This document shows positions 7,808 to 15,333 of a DNA stretch of 34,626 nt, one piece after another. The position numbers were made by a program, and so were the translations under genes. Each line of letters begins with the position of its first letter. Positions within the stretch are counted from its first letter, which is position 1. Below the pieces are notes generated by a model. That model made no database searches and was not told the DNA's origin. It saw nothing but the letters and a program-made list of their open reading frames with translations. Where the stretch lies: the NCBI GenBank assembly GCA_052117605.1, contig JBQKIT010000023.1; one strand, given 5' to 3'. The stretch is from CAG-791 sp000431495. Lineage in GTDB: Bacteria > Bacillota > Clostridia > Lachnospirales > Lachnospiraceae.

Positions 7808-8409
7808 AAGGATGCTCCTTTCTCTTCAGCACTCTGGCTGTCGACACTCTGAGTACGATAAAAACCCTGTCCCCACGAAAGCTGTACCCGGCTCCTGCGT
7901 TCCGGAACCTGGAACCAATACAGATCCAGTGCAAGCTGCGGGTAATCCAGTGGTATTTTCTTCGCTCGCAACAGCTGAATCATTGTTCGAAGATAATATG
8001 TGCAAGCTCTGATGTCCGATGCCGACAGCACCTGATTAAAACGTCTGCGGACACTTTCCATTTCGTCCTCATCCATAACCAGTCTGCGGACTGCTTTCCC
8101 AAAAGAACAGCCCTCCTGATTCATGGACTCCTCGTTAAGACTCAGACCCTGCTGATGAATGGCATACAGGCACAGCGAGGAAGCTGCCGCCCATTCTTCC
8201 CGTGTTGGCTGTCCGTTCCGGCTCATCAGCTCCTCCGGAAACTCATCAAATAAAATTCCAAAAATTTCAGGATACTCTCCCGGAGCCTTCCCTGCCCCTC
8301 TTCTAAGGACAGCCAGATCTCTGCGAACTGCCGCGTCATTCGTGCTCCGTTGAAACTTCTCAATCCGCTTTCGCACATAATTCTGTGTCATCACCGCCTG
8401 CTCATTCAT
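7804..8409 (-). CDS. cas11: Cas11 (Cse2), Cascade small subunit
   Basis: The 201-residue, helix-rich protein has RDLAVLRRGAGKAPGE near its N-terminus, a conserved stretch in type I-E small subunits. Two copies stabilise the R-loop along the Cas7 spine. The start at 8409 is supported by AAGGAGG 6 nt upstream, and the gene overlaps the cas8e stop by 8 nt. A second Met at residue 7 is less well placed. The identification combines this motif, the size and the position between cas8e and cas7e. Confidence 0.93.
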   Translation of the reverse strand: MNEQAVMTQNYVRKRIEKFQRSTNDAAVRRDLAVLRRGAGKAPGEYPEIFGILFDEFPEELMSRNGQPTREEWAAASSLCLYAIHQQGLSLNEESMNQEGCSFGKAVRRLVMDEDEMESVRRRFNQVLSASDIRACTYYLRTMIQLLRAKKIPLDYPQLALDLYWFQVPERRSRVQLSWGQGFYRTQSVDSQSAEEKGASL

Positions 8410-10039
8410 GCAAATCCTCCTTTCTCTGTTCTGCTCTATGTCCTAATTCATAACACCCTGTAATCTGGGAAATAAAAATATTCCACGCATCGAAGGAGGT
8501 CCGATAGATTTTATTATCCTTCTCATCCTTAAACGTATGTCCGATCATTGCCTGTTCCCCAGCCTGATAGAACAGTTTCCGGCCGTAGTCTTTGACAATC
8601 TGATAAGCCTTTTTCCGCCATTTCAAGCGCAATTCTCCTGCCCGTGATAATTCGTCCTCTCCGGAAATCTCCGAAATCCACTCGCGGAACGGCTGATCAA
8701 TCAGATAATAGCAGTTCTCCTTTACTGCTGAAACTCCGGTATCCGTGTCCTGTCCGCTCGCCAGATTCAGATTCTTCATCAGTATTCCGACGATTCCTGC
8801 TGCACGATCACAGAGTGCAACTTCATTTTGTATTTCCCTTTCCCAGGCATTTCCATGTTCTGTAAACAAACCGGTCTGCAGTCTTAAATAATCTCCGAAG
8901 ACATCAATCGCAAAGAAGTCCTTGTCCCCATATTTTACAGATGCAGTTTTAAACAATATCCCTTTTGTGCGATCCAGCAGCTTCTTTTGTTTCAGAAGAA
9001 TGATCCAATTCACTACTCCGGGGCGCCATTTACCTTCCTCCGTGCAGAAAATATTGGCAAAATCTCTCCACATTTGTCTCTCCGGAGAGTGCCTTTTGGG
9101 CTGCCGTGTGGGCGGTTCATCTTTTTTCTTCCCCGTTACTTCCTGCCATACCGTCATCTGTTCGGCAAAGGCACCCTCTTTATCAAAAAAATCGCCTCCC
9201 AGCAGACAATAGCCAATCACCAGCTTGTCCTTTCTCTTGAGCAGGATTCTGCGGGACTGAAGTGTCAGAAGTTCTGCCTGGTTATCCGGCATGGGAATTT
9301 CCGTTCGTTCTTCCGTTCTTGGTGATTCCAGTTCCCATTCCGGCACCGGTTCTCCCCAGGTCCTGTTTTTCCCTTCAAGCAGAACAAGATTCAGCATGAG
9401 CGTCTGAAAAAGATTTTCTCCCTCTGCATAAATCAATCCCAGCTTTCCCAGCCAGCCGACACCAACAGATGGTCTTCCTTTTTTCTTTGGCTTAGCAGAG
9501 GTATCATCAAATCCATTGACGTACAAAAGCCATCTGGCTGCTTCCGGGAATGTGAGCTGATCTTTCTGCATACCGCTGCGGTCAGCAAACAGTCTGATTT
9601 TATTGTTACTCTCGGAAATCATCCCGTTCAATTTCGCCGCCGAGCACTCCGTTCCATCCCCTGCTTCATATACCTGATAGAAAGGCCGTGTCGGATGAAA
9701 CAACCAGAATCTGTCTTCCCATTCGGAGAGATAGTCCCGAATGATTTCCTCTCGGAAATGACCTCGATCCCAGATCTTCTTCCATCGTTTTAGCGCATCG
9801 TCGGGTTCTTCCAGTAGCTCCTCTTCCCCATCCTCATCAAACCGATACACAATCGTCTGCAGAATAGCCAGAAGAAGCCGCAATACGGCAACATCCTGTG
9901 TCACCAGTTCGCCTGCAAGCCCCTGAAATTCATGCGCACGGATCAAAACGTCCAAAAGAGACATTTCCTGAATTGTCCCCTGTTCCGTCATAACCCGGAT
10001 CCATGGCTCATGTAACAAATTAAATTCTCTCTCCGTCAC
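8402..10039 (-). CDS. cas8e: Cas8e (Cse1), Cascade large subunit
   Basis: The 545-residue protein recognises the PAM and recruits Cas3. It reads TEREFNLLHEPWIRVM from the start, and the LLxEPWIRV motif opens Cse1 proteins. I start it at GTG 10039, preceded by GGAGGGACAAC, instead of at the ATG 81 nt upstream, because that longer start adds 27 residues without family similarity and lies deep inside cas3. The GTG start gives a 20-nt overlap with the cas3 3' end. Inner segments such as FWLFHPTRPFYQV and the helical C-terminal bundle fit the family. Confidence 0.93.
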   Translation of the reverse strand: MTEREFNLLHEPWIRVMTEQGTIQEMSLLDVLIRAHEFQGLAGELVTQDVAVLRLLLAILQTIVYRFDEDGEEELLEEPDDALKRWKKIWDRGHFREEIIRDYLSEWEDRFWLFHPTRPFYQVYEAGDGTECSAAKLNGMISESNNKIRLFADRSGMQKDQLTFPEAARWLLYVNGFDDTSAKPKKKGRPSVGVGWLGKLGLIYAEGENLFQTLMLNLVLLEGKNRTWGEPVPEWELESPRTEERTEIPMPDNQAELLTLQSRRILLKRKDKLVIGYCLLGGDFFDKEGAFAEQMTVWQEVTGKKKDEPPTRQPKRHSPERQMWRDFANIFCTEEGKWRPGVVNWIILLKQKKLLDRTKGILFKTASVKYGDKDFFAIDVFGDYLRLQTGLFTEHGNAWEREIQNEVALCDRAAGIVGILMKNLNLASGQDTDTGVSAVKENCYYLIDQPFREWISEISGEDELSRAGELRLKWRKKAYQIVKDYGRKLFYQAGEQAMIGHTFKDEKDNKIYRTSFDAWNIFISQITGCYELGHRAEQRKEDLHE

Positions 10040-12743
10040 GTTGTCCCTCCTTCCAGTACAATCCTTTCTGTGTATCATAGTGCAGAGTATCGTTGCCAAA
10101 CCGAAAGTCTGCATTTGCATCCAGAACCATGATGAGCTCGTCCATGAGCACAGGCTGATTCATCCACTCCGGAATTTTCTTCTCCATTTCATTTACAAGA
10201 ATATTCTGGTTTTCGTCATAATTGCATGGCATGGACAGCTTGCCCGGAAGACGGATCCTTTGCTCTTCCAGAATCTCTGCCTCCTGCATGGATGGCTGCC
10301 TTGTCATATCAATGGCCATTCCCCGATGCTCTCCGGACAAAATCAAAGCATATCCATCGCCCCGATCCTGTACGGCAAGCACTTCAAAGGAATCTGCCGT
10401 ATCGCGCACCGCGGCTCTGGCCTGAGCCTCACTATATCTGCCAGGATCATCATCCAGAAGGCCCAAAATCGTATTGTCGTATCTATCCGATGACGGTGAC
10501 TCCAGGCAATACTCTTGTGCCTTCCTCATCTTCTTTTTACGAAGCGAATCGTATTCCTCATATTCCTGCGGCAATTGAACCCGTCCCTCTGTCTCGTCGT
10601 ACGTTCGTTGTACCAGAATCGCAATATCCTTCGGCAATACCACCTCGTCCGGCAAAAGCAGAGCTGTCCGCTTCAAAAGGTAGGCTCCATATATGCTCTT
10701 TGCTCCATCTTCCAGATGCTCTGCATCTCCATTTAATATGACGCATACCGCCTTTTCCAGACCATGCGGGCGAACTCTTTCATGCCTGTGTTCTCTTCCG
10801 ATTCTCTGCATCAGAAGATCCATCGGACACAGGTCTGTGATCAGAAGATCAAAATCGAGATTCAGTGATTGTTCCAGAACTTGTGTTCCGAGTATCACTG
10901 TCTGTTCGCGTCCTTTTGGAGTAGATTGTTTTCCAACTCTCTTCAAAATTTCTTCTTCTCTTTCCATTCGATCCGGTAGCAGAAAATGTGAATGATCTAT
11001 GCAAAGCTCTGCTTCCGGAAAGCTTTCCTTCAGTAATTTGGCAAACCGCTGCACTCTGGCAATTGTATTCAGTATAATTCCAATACAGCCGCCTGCAGAA
11101 AGCGCATCCCTGATTTCCTCCAGCGCCTGTTCTTCTGTCTCCTTCTTAATCCATACACTTCTGACCGGTTTCTCGTAAAAAATCTCACTCTTTCGAACTG
11201 CTTCGGAGCGATTCACTGATGTAAACCATGATTCAGCTGTCGTAATCAAAGGATATGAGCTTAATGTTCGGACATATGCCACGTCCTTCTTTTTGCATTT
11301 TGAGTATTTACTCAGAAACTCAGCCCTTCGCGCTCCCGGAAGTGTTGCAGACAGAAGAATAACAGGTATTCCATATGCAGAAAGCCACTCCAGAATACGC
11401 TGCAGGTAAACACTCATATAGGCATCGTAAGCATGGCATTCATCAATTACGACAACCTTTCCCATAAGACCGAGCTGTCTTAACATGACATGCTTCTGCT
11501 TCAAGGCCGCCATCAGAAGCTGGTCTACGGTCCCAACCACGACATTTGCAAGAAGCTTTGTCTTTTTTCCATCAAAAAAGCTGTGGACAGATGCCTTCTG
11601 CAACAGATTGCTCTCATCCTCCTGCGTCTGAACACAGCCTTCTCGAAGTTCCCTGAAGGCAGCATTTATTTTGGCATTCGAATGCGTCAATTCAATTGCT
11701 ACATGATCTGCATCCGGCTGGTTTTCAATCCATTGCAGTATTCGATCAAACATCGCGTTACTGGTCGCCTGCGATGGAAGAAAGAAAGCAATTCCAACCA
11801 AATCAAAGCGATTCATCATAACTTCAGCTGCAGCCAATGCAGCCTCTGTTTTCCCCTCACCCATCGGAGCTTCCAGAATCATAAGGCCCGGCGTCTGCAT
11901 TTCCTCTGCCTGATGAAGAACAGCCTGCTGAACCTGATTCGGCTCAAAGCCAAAGCGCTCCCGGAAGAAAAACGAATTCTTCCAATAATCGGAAATGCTG
12001 TATGGCTCCGGCAAATTCACTTTTTCCAGGGCTGCTTCTGCTCTTGATCGATCGTAATCCTGCGGTAAGGTATCGGTAGATATCAACGGAAAATACACTG
12101 TATTACTGGCGATCCAGTCCGCAACAATCAGCAGCCCTGTAAGGAGCATCTGAGCTTCTTCTGAAAGCTCCGGAAGCTCGGAAGTACTCGGATAACCTGC
12201 TTTTTCCAATGCTTCCTGCACGATTTGATGCTGTACATCCTGCCACTCTTGGCGGCCTGCACCATATGCTTCATAATTAACCTGTATCTCCTCTTCCGGA
12301 GACATAAAACTTATATTCTCATCCTCTGGTTTGCCATGGTGAGCTCCAACCACCACTGCCACAGAATCCGGTACGCCCATATAACGCAGCAGCTCCGCTC
12401 CAGCATGAGCGTGCTTCACATCCTTCATATTCTGGTACTGGTCTGCAAACTTCAGATCATGAGCAAACAAAGCCGTTTTAATATCCGGATTAGTTCGCGT
12501 AATCTGGCTTTGAAAGAGTGGGCTTGTTTTACCCAAATCATGAGCCATTGCAAGAAAACATGCCACACGGATTGTCTCCCTTCGCGACAGATCAATCTCC
12601 GTATAGAATACCCTCGCAACCCAATGATGAAGTAAATAATCCATTACCTCTGCGGTATCTCGTAAGTGATAGACAAGAGGAAGCCAGAGATCCCCGGACT
12701 GTTTAGATGTTTTCGCTGCTAGCCACCACAAATTAGAATCCAT
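10020..12743 (-). CDS. cas3: Cas3, HD nuclease-helicase
   Basis: The 907-residue interference nuclease has an N-terminal HD domain (H26, H68-D69 in AMAHDLGKTSPLF, H113, H135-H136 in GAHHGKPED). A superfamily 2 helicase follows, with Walker A APMGEGKT (292-299), DECH box (434-437), SAT motif (465-467) and motif VI QRIGREHRH (646-654). All catalytic residues expected of an active enzyme are present. The length is near the E. coli Cas3 size. It starts at ATG 12743 behind GGAGGAG and is the first gene of the operon. A crRNA-like element and a promoter containing its seed match lie directly upstream. Confidence 0.97.
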   Translation of the reverse strand: MDSNLWWLAAKTSKQSGDLWLPLVYHLRDTAEVMDYLLHHWVARVFYTEIDLSRRETIRVACFLAMAHDLGKTSPLFQSQITRTNPDIKTALFAHDLKFADQYQNMKDVKHAHAGAELLRYMGVPDSVAVVVGAHHGKPEDENISFMSPEEEIQVNYEAYGAGRQEWQDVQHQIVQEALEKAGYPSTSELPELSEEAQMLLTGLLIVADWIASNTVYFPLISTDTLPQDYDRSRAEAALEKVNLPEPYSISDYWKNSFFFRERFGFEPNQVQQAVLHQAEEMQTPGLMILEAPMGEGKTEAALAAAEVMMNRFDLVGIAFFLPSQATSNAMFDRILQWIENQPDADHVAIELTHSNAKINAAFRELREGCVQTQEDESNLLQKASVHSFFDGKKTKLLANVVVGTVDQLLMAALKQKHVMLRQLGLMGKVVVIDECHAYDAYMSVYLQRILEWLSAYGIPVILLSATLPGARRAEFLSKYSKCKKKDVAYVRTLSSYPLITTAESWFTSVNRSEAVRKSEIFYEKPVRSVWIKKETEEQALEEIRDALSAGGCIGIILNTIARVQRFAKLLKESFPEAELCIDHSHFLLPDRMEREEEILKRVGKQSTPKGREQTVILGTQVLEQSLNLDFDLLITDLCPMDLLMQRIGREHRHERVRPHGLEKAVCVILNGDAEHLEDGAKSIYGAYLLKRTALLLPDEVVLPKDIAILVQRTYDETEGRVQLPQEYEEYDSLRKKKMRKAQEYCLESPSSDRYDNTILGLLDDDPGRYSEAQARAAVRDTADSFEVLAVQDRGDGYALILSGEHRGMAIDMTRQPSMQEAEILEEQRIRLPGKLSMPCNYDENQNILVNEMEKKIPEWMNQPVLMDELIMVLDANADFRFGNDTLHYDTQKGLYWKEGQRDGERI

Positions 12744-12770
12744 GTCGCTCCTCCTTCTTTATATTTTACT

Positions 12771-12784
12771 TCATATCTACAGTT
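12771..12784 (-). promoter_or_regulatory. Seed-length target of the pseudo-crRNA in the cas3 promoter
   Basis: On the minus strand AAC (12784-12782) is followed by TGTAGATATGA (12781-12771), identical to 11 consecutive bases of the pseudo-spacer at 12886-12876. Identity stops on both sides. AAC occupies the last three bases of the predicted -10 box, so a bound Cascade would cover the transcription start and the 5' leader of cas3. Confidence 0.65.
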
Positions 12785-12810
12785 ATATTATAGGGGTTTC
12801 GAATTGTCAA
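12782..12810 (-). promoter_or_regulatory. Predicted cas operon promoter
   Basis: On the minus strand TTGACA (12810-12805) and TATAAC (12787-12782) are spaced by exactly 17 bp, giving a start near 12775 and a leader of about 32 nt before the cas3 ATG. A TATAAT overlaps at 12792-12787 but lacks a well-spaced -35 box. Confidence 0.65.
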
Positions 12811-12829
12811 TCGCATTTTCCAATTGTCA
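12802..12829. repeat. Two AATTGTCA direct repeats, 20 bp apart, at the cas3 -35 region
   Basis: AATTGTCA occurs at 12802-12809 and 12822-12829, two helical turns apart. The first copy overlaps the -35 TTGACA of the cas3 promoter. This could be a tandem site for an activator or repressor, or a duplicated -35 region. Confidence 0.4.
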
Positions 12830-12838
12830 TACAATTTT

Positions 12839-12932
12839 TTCTCACCCCCGCTGCCGCAGGGAAATTAACGCCCCGTCATATCTACAAGGATCACCCCCGC
12901 TATTGCAGGGAAATGCAGGATGCCTGAATCCA
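12839..12932 (-). ncRNA. CreR-like pseudo-crRNA: two degenerate CRISPR repeats flanking a 21-nt pseudo-spacer
   Basis: Two copies of a degenerate array repeat lie at 12888-12915 (19 of 28 positions identical to the array repeat) and 12839-12866 (18 of 28), 49 bp apart. On the minus strand both keep the CCCTGC/GCGGGG stem, with one G-U pair. The upstream copy keeps the handle GTGATCC next to the spacer, while the downstream copy has lost it. That is the pattern expected if only one crRNA needs a 5' handle. The 21-nt pseudo-spacer (12867-12887) begins TTGTAGATATGACGG. The array uses 33-nt spacers, so this is not a normal array unit. An extended -10 lies just upstream, and the likely RNA start is near 12932. 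Established knowledge: crRNA-like Cas-regulating RNAs guide Cascade to cas promoters using short seed matches. A dying array fragment is the alternative. Confidence 0.65.
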
Positions 12933-12938
12933 GGAAAT

Positions 12939-12947
12939 AGTATATCA
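12939..12947 (-). promoter_or_regulatory. Extended -10 promoter of the pseudo-crRNA
   Basis: On the minus strand TGATATACT provides TATACT with the TG dinucleotide of an extended -10 element, about 24 nt before the first degenerate repeat. No clear -35 box is visible at 16-18 bp. Confidence 0.4.
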
Positions 12948-12993
12948 TAATCATGATTCGTCCCGCCTCCGAAGATGCAATCCACCTTCAGAA

Positions 12994-13023
12994 AGGCACT
13001 TTTCATGACAAAAGAAAATGCCT
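12994..13023 (-). terminator. Possible terminator of the GH36 gene
   Basis: AGGCA (12994-12998) pairs with TGCCT (13019-13023), and after one mismatch TTTT pairs with AAAA. On the minus strand the stem is followed by TTTCT. It lies 49 nt after the GH36 stop and would insulate the crRNA-like element from glycosidase transcription. Confidence 0.4.
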
Positions 13024-13071
13024 ATGAGCTTTGAAAACTCACTTCTAGCAGGAGTCGTTTGAGTCAGATAA

Positions 13072-15207
13072 TTATATAAGCTCGATCTCAAATAACCTTG
13101 CGCACGCTTCCTGCGGCAAATGTACATAAAGAGTTCCTTCTTTTAAGGAATAATCACAATCACAGCTACTCGGATACAGCACCTTTGCTTTCGCAGATTC
13201 CGAAAGATTCAAACAGGACAAATCAATCTCCGCATTTTGCGTTTTCACAGCGAAAACGGCCAAATATGCCATTTTCTCATCTCTTAAACCATAAGCAAGC
13301 ACTTCCGATTGCACATTGTGAAGTCCCAATGGCCAGAACGCTACCATCTGCGGCAGATCTTTTCGAATTTTTCCTTTATACAAAGAAATGCCCTCTTTCA
13401 TTAACTGCAGATTATCTTCAGACATATTCCAGACAAGTCCGCTCACATAAGGCCGAAGCAGCAGCCCGTTTACAACATTATAAACTACGTGTTCCCGCTC
13501 ATTCACATACGGATACACCCACATTCCAGCCTGTTCCGGAGTAACCGCTGACGCTACATTAGCCGCTATATAGGAATTGGTAATATAATCTGTTTGATCA
13601 CTAGTTGACTGGAGACTATGAAAAGCCAGAATACCATAATCCATCCGTTGTGCGCCAGAACTGCACGCTTCCACCACAAGCCCCGGGTGCTTGTTGTAAA
13701 TTTCACGGATCCAATCATAAAATGCACGATAATGTTCCAACATCGCATCTCCGACGCTGTCCGTATTCAAATCGCTCCCAGGTCCCGTCGTAACATTGTA
13801 ATCCATCTTGAAGAACTCTACTCCATATTCTTCAATCAGGCGATCCACAACTCCCATGCAGTATTTCCTTACCTCAGGATTCCGAAAATCCAAAAGATAT
13901 CGTTTATTATCAATTCTCCGCTTTCCGTGAGTGCAGATAAACCAATCATCCGGCAAATCCTTTGCCAGCTCGCAGGCAACCCCCATAACCTCAATTTCCA
14001 GCCAGAGCCCCATCCTCATTCCCTTTGCTCGGGCATAATCGGCAACACTTCGTATACCATGTGGGAACCTCTCTGTCGATTCTTTCCATTCACCAACTCT
14101 ATCCCACCAAGGTCCCTTATCATACCAACCACAATCCATACAGTAGTACTCGCAGCCCAATTCTGCCGCAAGATCAATGATTTTCTTCTCCTTCTCTTCT
14201 GTTGGATCTCCCATAAGGCAGTTCATGTAGTCATTGAAAATGACGTTGCATCCCACATTGTCCTGATTCGGCCTACGGATTTTTCTGCGATACCTGGTAA
14301 ACGCCGCCAAAGCTTCCGAGGTGCCGCCAATACAAACGCCAAACGAGGCTGGCACCGTAGTAAAACTCTCTCCTGGTTGAAGATTTTTCCACCACTGCGT
14401 CTCATCATTCGGCCCCATCAGCGTAATATACAGATTTCTTCCAACATCTGACCCTACTTCAATCTGCCAGGAACCGGAATGCTCGATTTCATAATAACTG
14501 ATCTCATGGGTTTCACGATTAACGCACATTCCCATCGGCAAGTGTTCACATGAAGACCAAGATCCCATATTCTCATAATGGTACCGATTATTGCTTGTAT
14601 CTGGCAGATTATATCCTTCAATCGGCATTGCGGAGAGCCCAAGATCACGGATGTCATCCCGCTTCCACTGTGCTTCGCTAGCCCAACTGTTATATGGTAC
14701 ATAAAGATCTGTTTTGTCCGAGTAAATGCCATCACCATTTTTGGAAAGACCACCATAATAAAAGGATGATACATATTCCAACCCGAGTGGCTCTATGCCA
14801 TCATTCCGAAGAGTAGTCTGAACGCGAACCATGGCAACCTCATCGAAAAATCTCATCTGATATTCCGCATGAAGTTTGTGTTCCGACTCCATTACAATCG
14901 TCAAAAGTCGTCCATTTTCACATTTTTCCACTTTATGATTCAAATATCGAAATCTTGTCGACTCACTCCCCACATTGTGCTTATACGCATGCACGTCCGT
15001 TGTTCCTTCTCCTGTCAGATGCACGCAAAGCACCTGATGAAGTCTCGGCACCATGCAGCCCCCCTGCTCCAATCTTTTTAACTCTGATTCTGTGTTTTCT
15101 GTTCCCAGTGCACTTTCTGCAGAAAAATCAACCAGTTCTACGGTCTTGTCTTCGTTAATCCGAAAACACACCCGCATCCCAGCCTCTTTCATCTCTATTA
15201 ATCCCAT
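13072..15207 (-). CDS. GH36-family glycosidase, probable alpha-galactosidase
   Basis: The 711-residue protein shows the GH36 layout: an N-terminal beta-sandwich, then a TIM barrel with YYCMDCGWYDKGPWW at about 354-368 and GLWLEIEVMGV. The nucleophile strand is FFKMDY (D469) and the acid/base region is ACSSGAQRMDYG (D523), followed by STSDQTD. It would remove terminal alpha-galactosyl residues from raffinose-type or plant oligosaccharides. Acetylgalactosamine or other alpha-linked substrates remain possible because GLWLEIE departs from the commoner GLWFEPE. No signal peptide is visible, so it probably acts in the cytosol. I start at ATG 15207, with GGAG 6 nt upstream. The upstream ATG at 15294 lies inside the preceding terminator hairpin. 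The gene looks more A/T-rich than its GH31 neighbour. Confidence 0.85.
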   Translation of the reverse strand: MGLIEMKEAGMRVCFRINEDKTVELVDFSAESALGTENTESELKRLEQGGCMVPRLHQVLCVHLTGEGTTDVHAYKHNVGSESTRFRYLNHKVEKCENGRLLTIVMESEHKLHAEYQMRFFDEVAMVRVQTTLRNDGIEPLGLEYVSSFYYGGLSKNGDGIYSDKTDLYVPYNSWASEAQWKRDDIRDLGLSAMPIEGYNLPDTSNNRYHYENMGSWSSCEHLPMGMCVNRETHEISYYEIEHSGSWQIEVGSDVGRNLYITLMGPNDETQWWKNLQPGESFTTVPASFGVCIGGTSEALAAFTRYRRKIRRPNQDNVGCNVIFNDYMNCLMGDPTEEKEKKIIDLAAELGCEYYCMDCGWYDKGPWWDRVGEWKESTERFPHGIRSVADYARAKGMRMGLWLEIEVMGVACELAKDLPDDWFICTHGKRRIDNKRYLLDFRNPEVRKYCMGVVDRLIEEYGVEFFKMDYNVTTGPGSDLNTDSVGDAMLEHYRAFYDWIREIYNKHPGLVVEACSSGAQRMDYGILAFHSLQSTSDQTDYITNSYIAANVASAVTPEQAGMWVYPYVNEREHVVYNVVNGLLLRPYVSGLVWNMSEDNLQLMKEGISLYKGKIRKDLPQMVAFWPLGLHNVQSEVLAYGLRDEKMAYLAVFAVKTQNAEIDLSCLNLSESAKAKVLYPSSCDCDYSLKEGTLYVHLPQEACARLFEIELI

Positions 15208-15269
15208 AGTTTCTCCATTTTTCGTAGTCTGTTTGCCATATAGAATCTTTGTGTAACCAACAGTAATAC

Positions 15270-15310
15270 AAAAACAGCCCGGTTCCACCCTCAACAGATA
15301 GGAACCGGGC
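15270..15310 (-). terminator. Strong intrinsic terminator of the GH31 gene
   Basis: GCCCGGTTCC (15277-15286) and GGAACCGGGC (15301-15310) form a perfect 10-bp stem. On the minus strand it is followed by TGTTTTTGT. It lies 23 nt after the GH31 stop and separates that gene from the GH36 gene, which therefore needs its own promoter or read-through. Confidence 0.85.
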
Positions 15311-15333
15311 CAATCTTTTCGTGTTTGAAAAGC

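Noticed and set aside
12839..12915. Reading the degenerate repeats upstream of cas3 simply as a dying second CRISPR array
   Set aside because: Not excluded, but less likely: the spacing is wrong for the array, the stems and one handle are selectively kept, and the spacer seed matches the adjacent promoter next to a fitting PAM.
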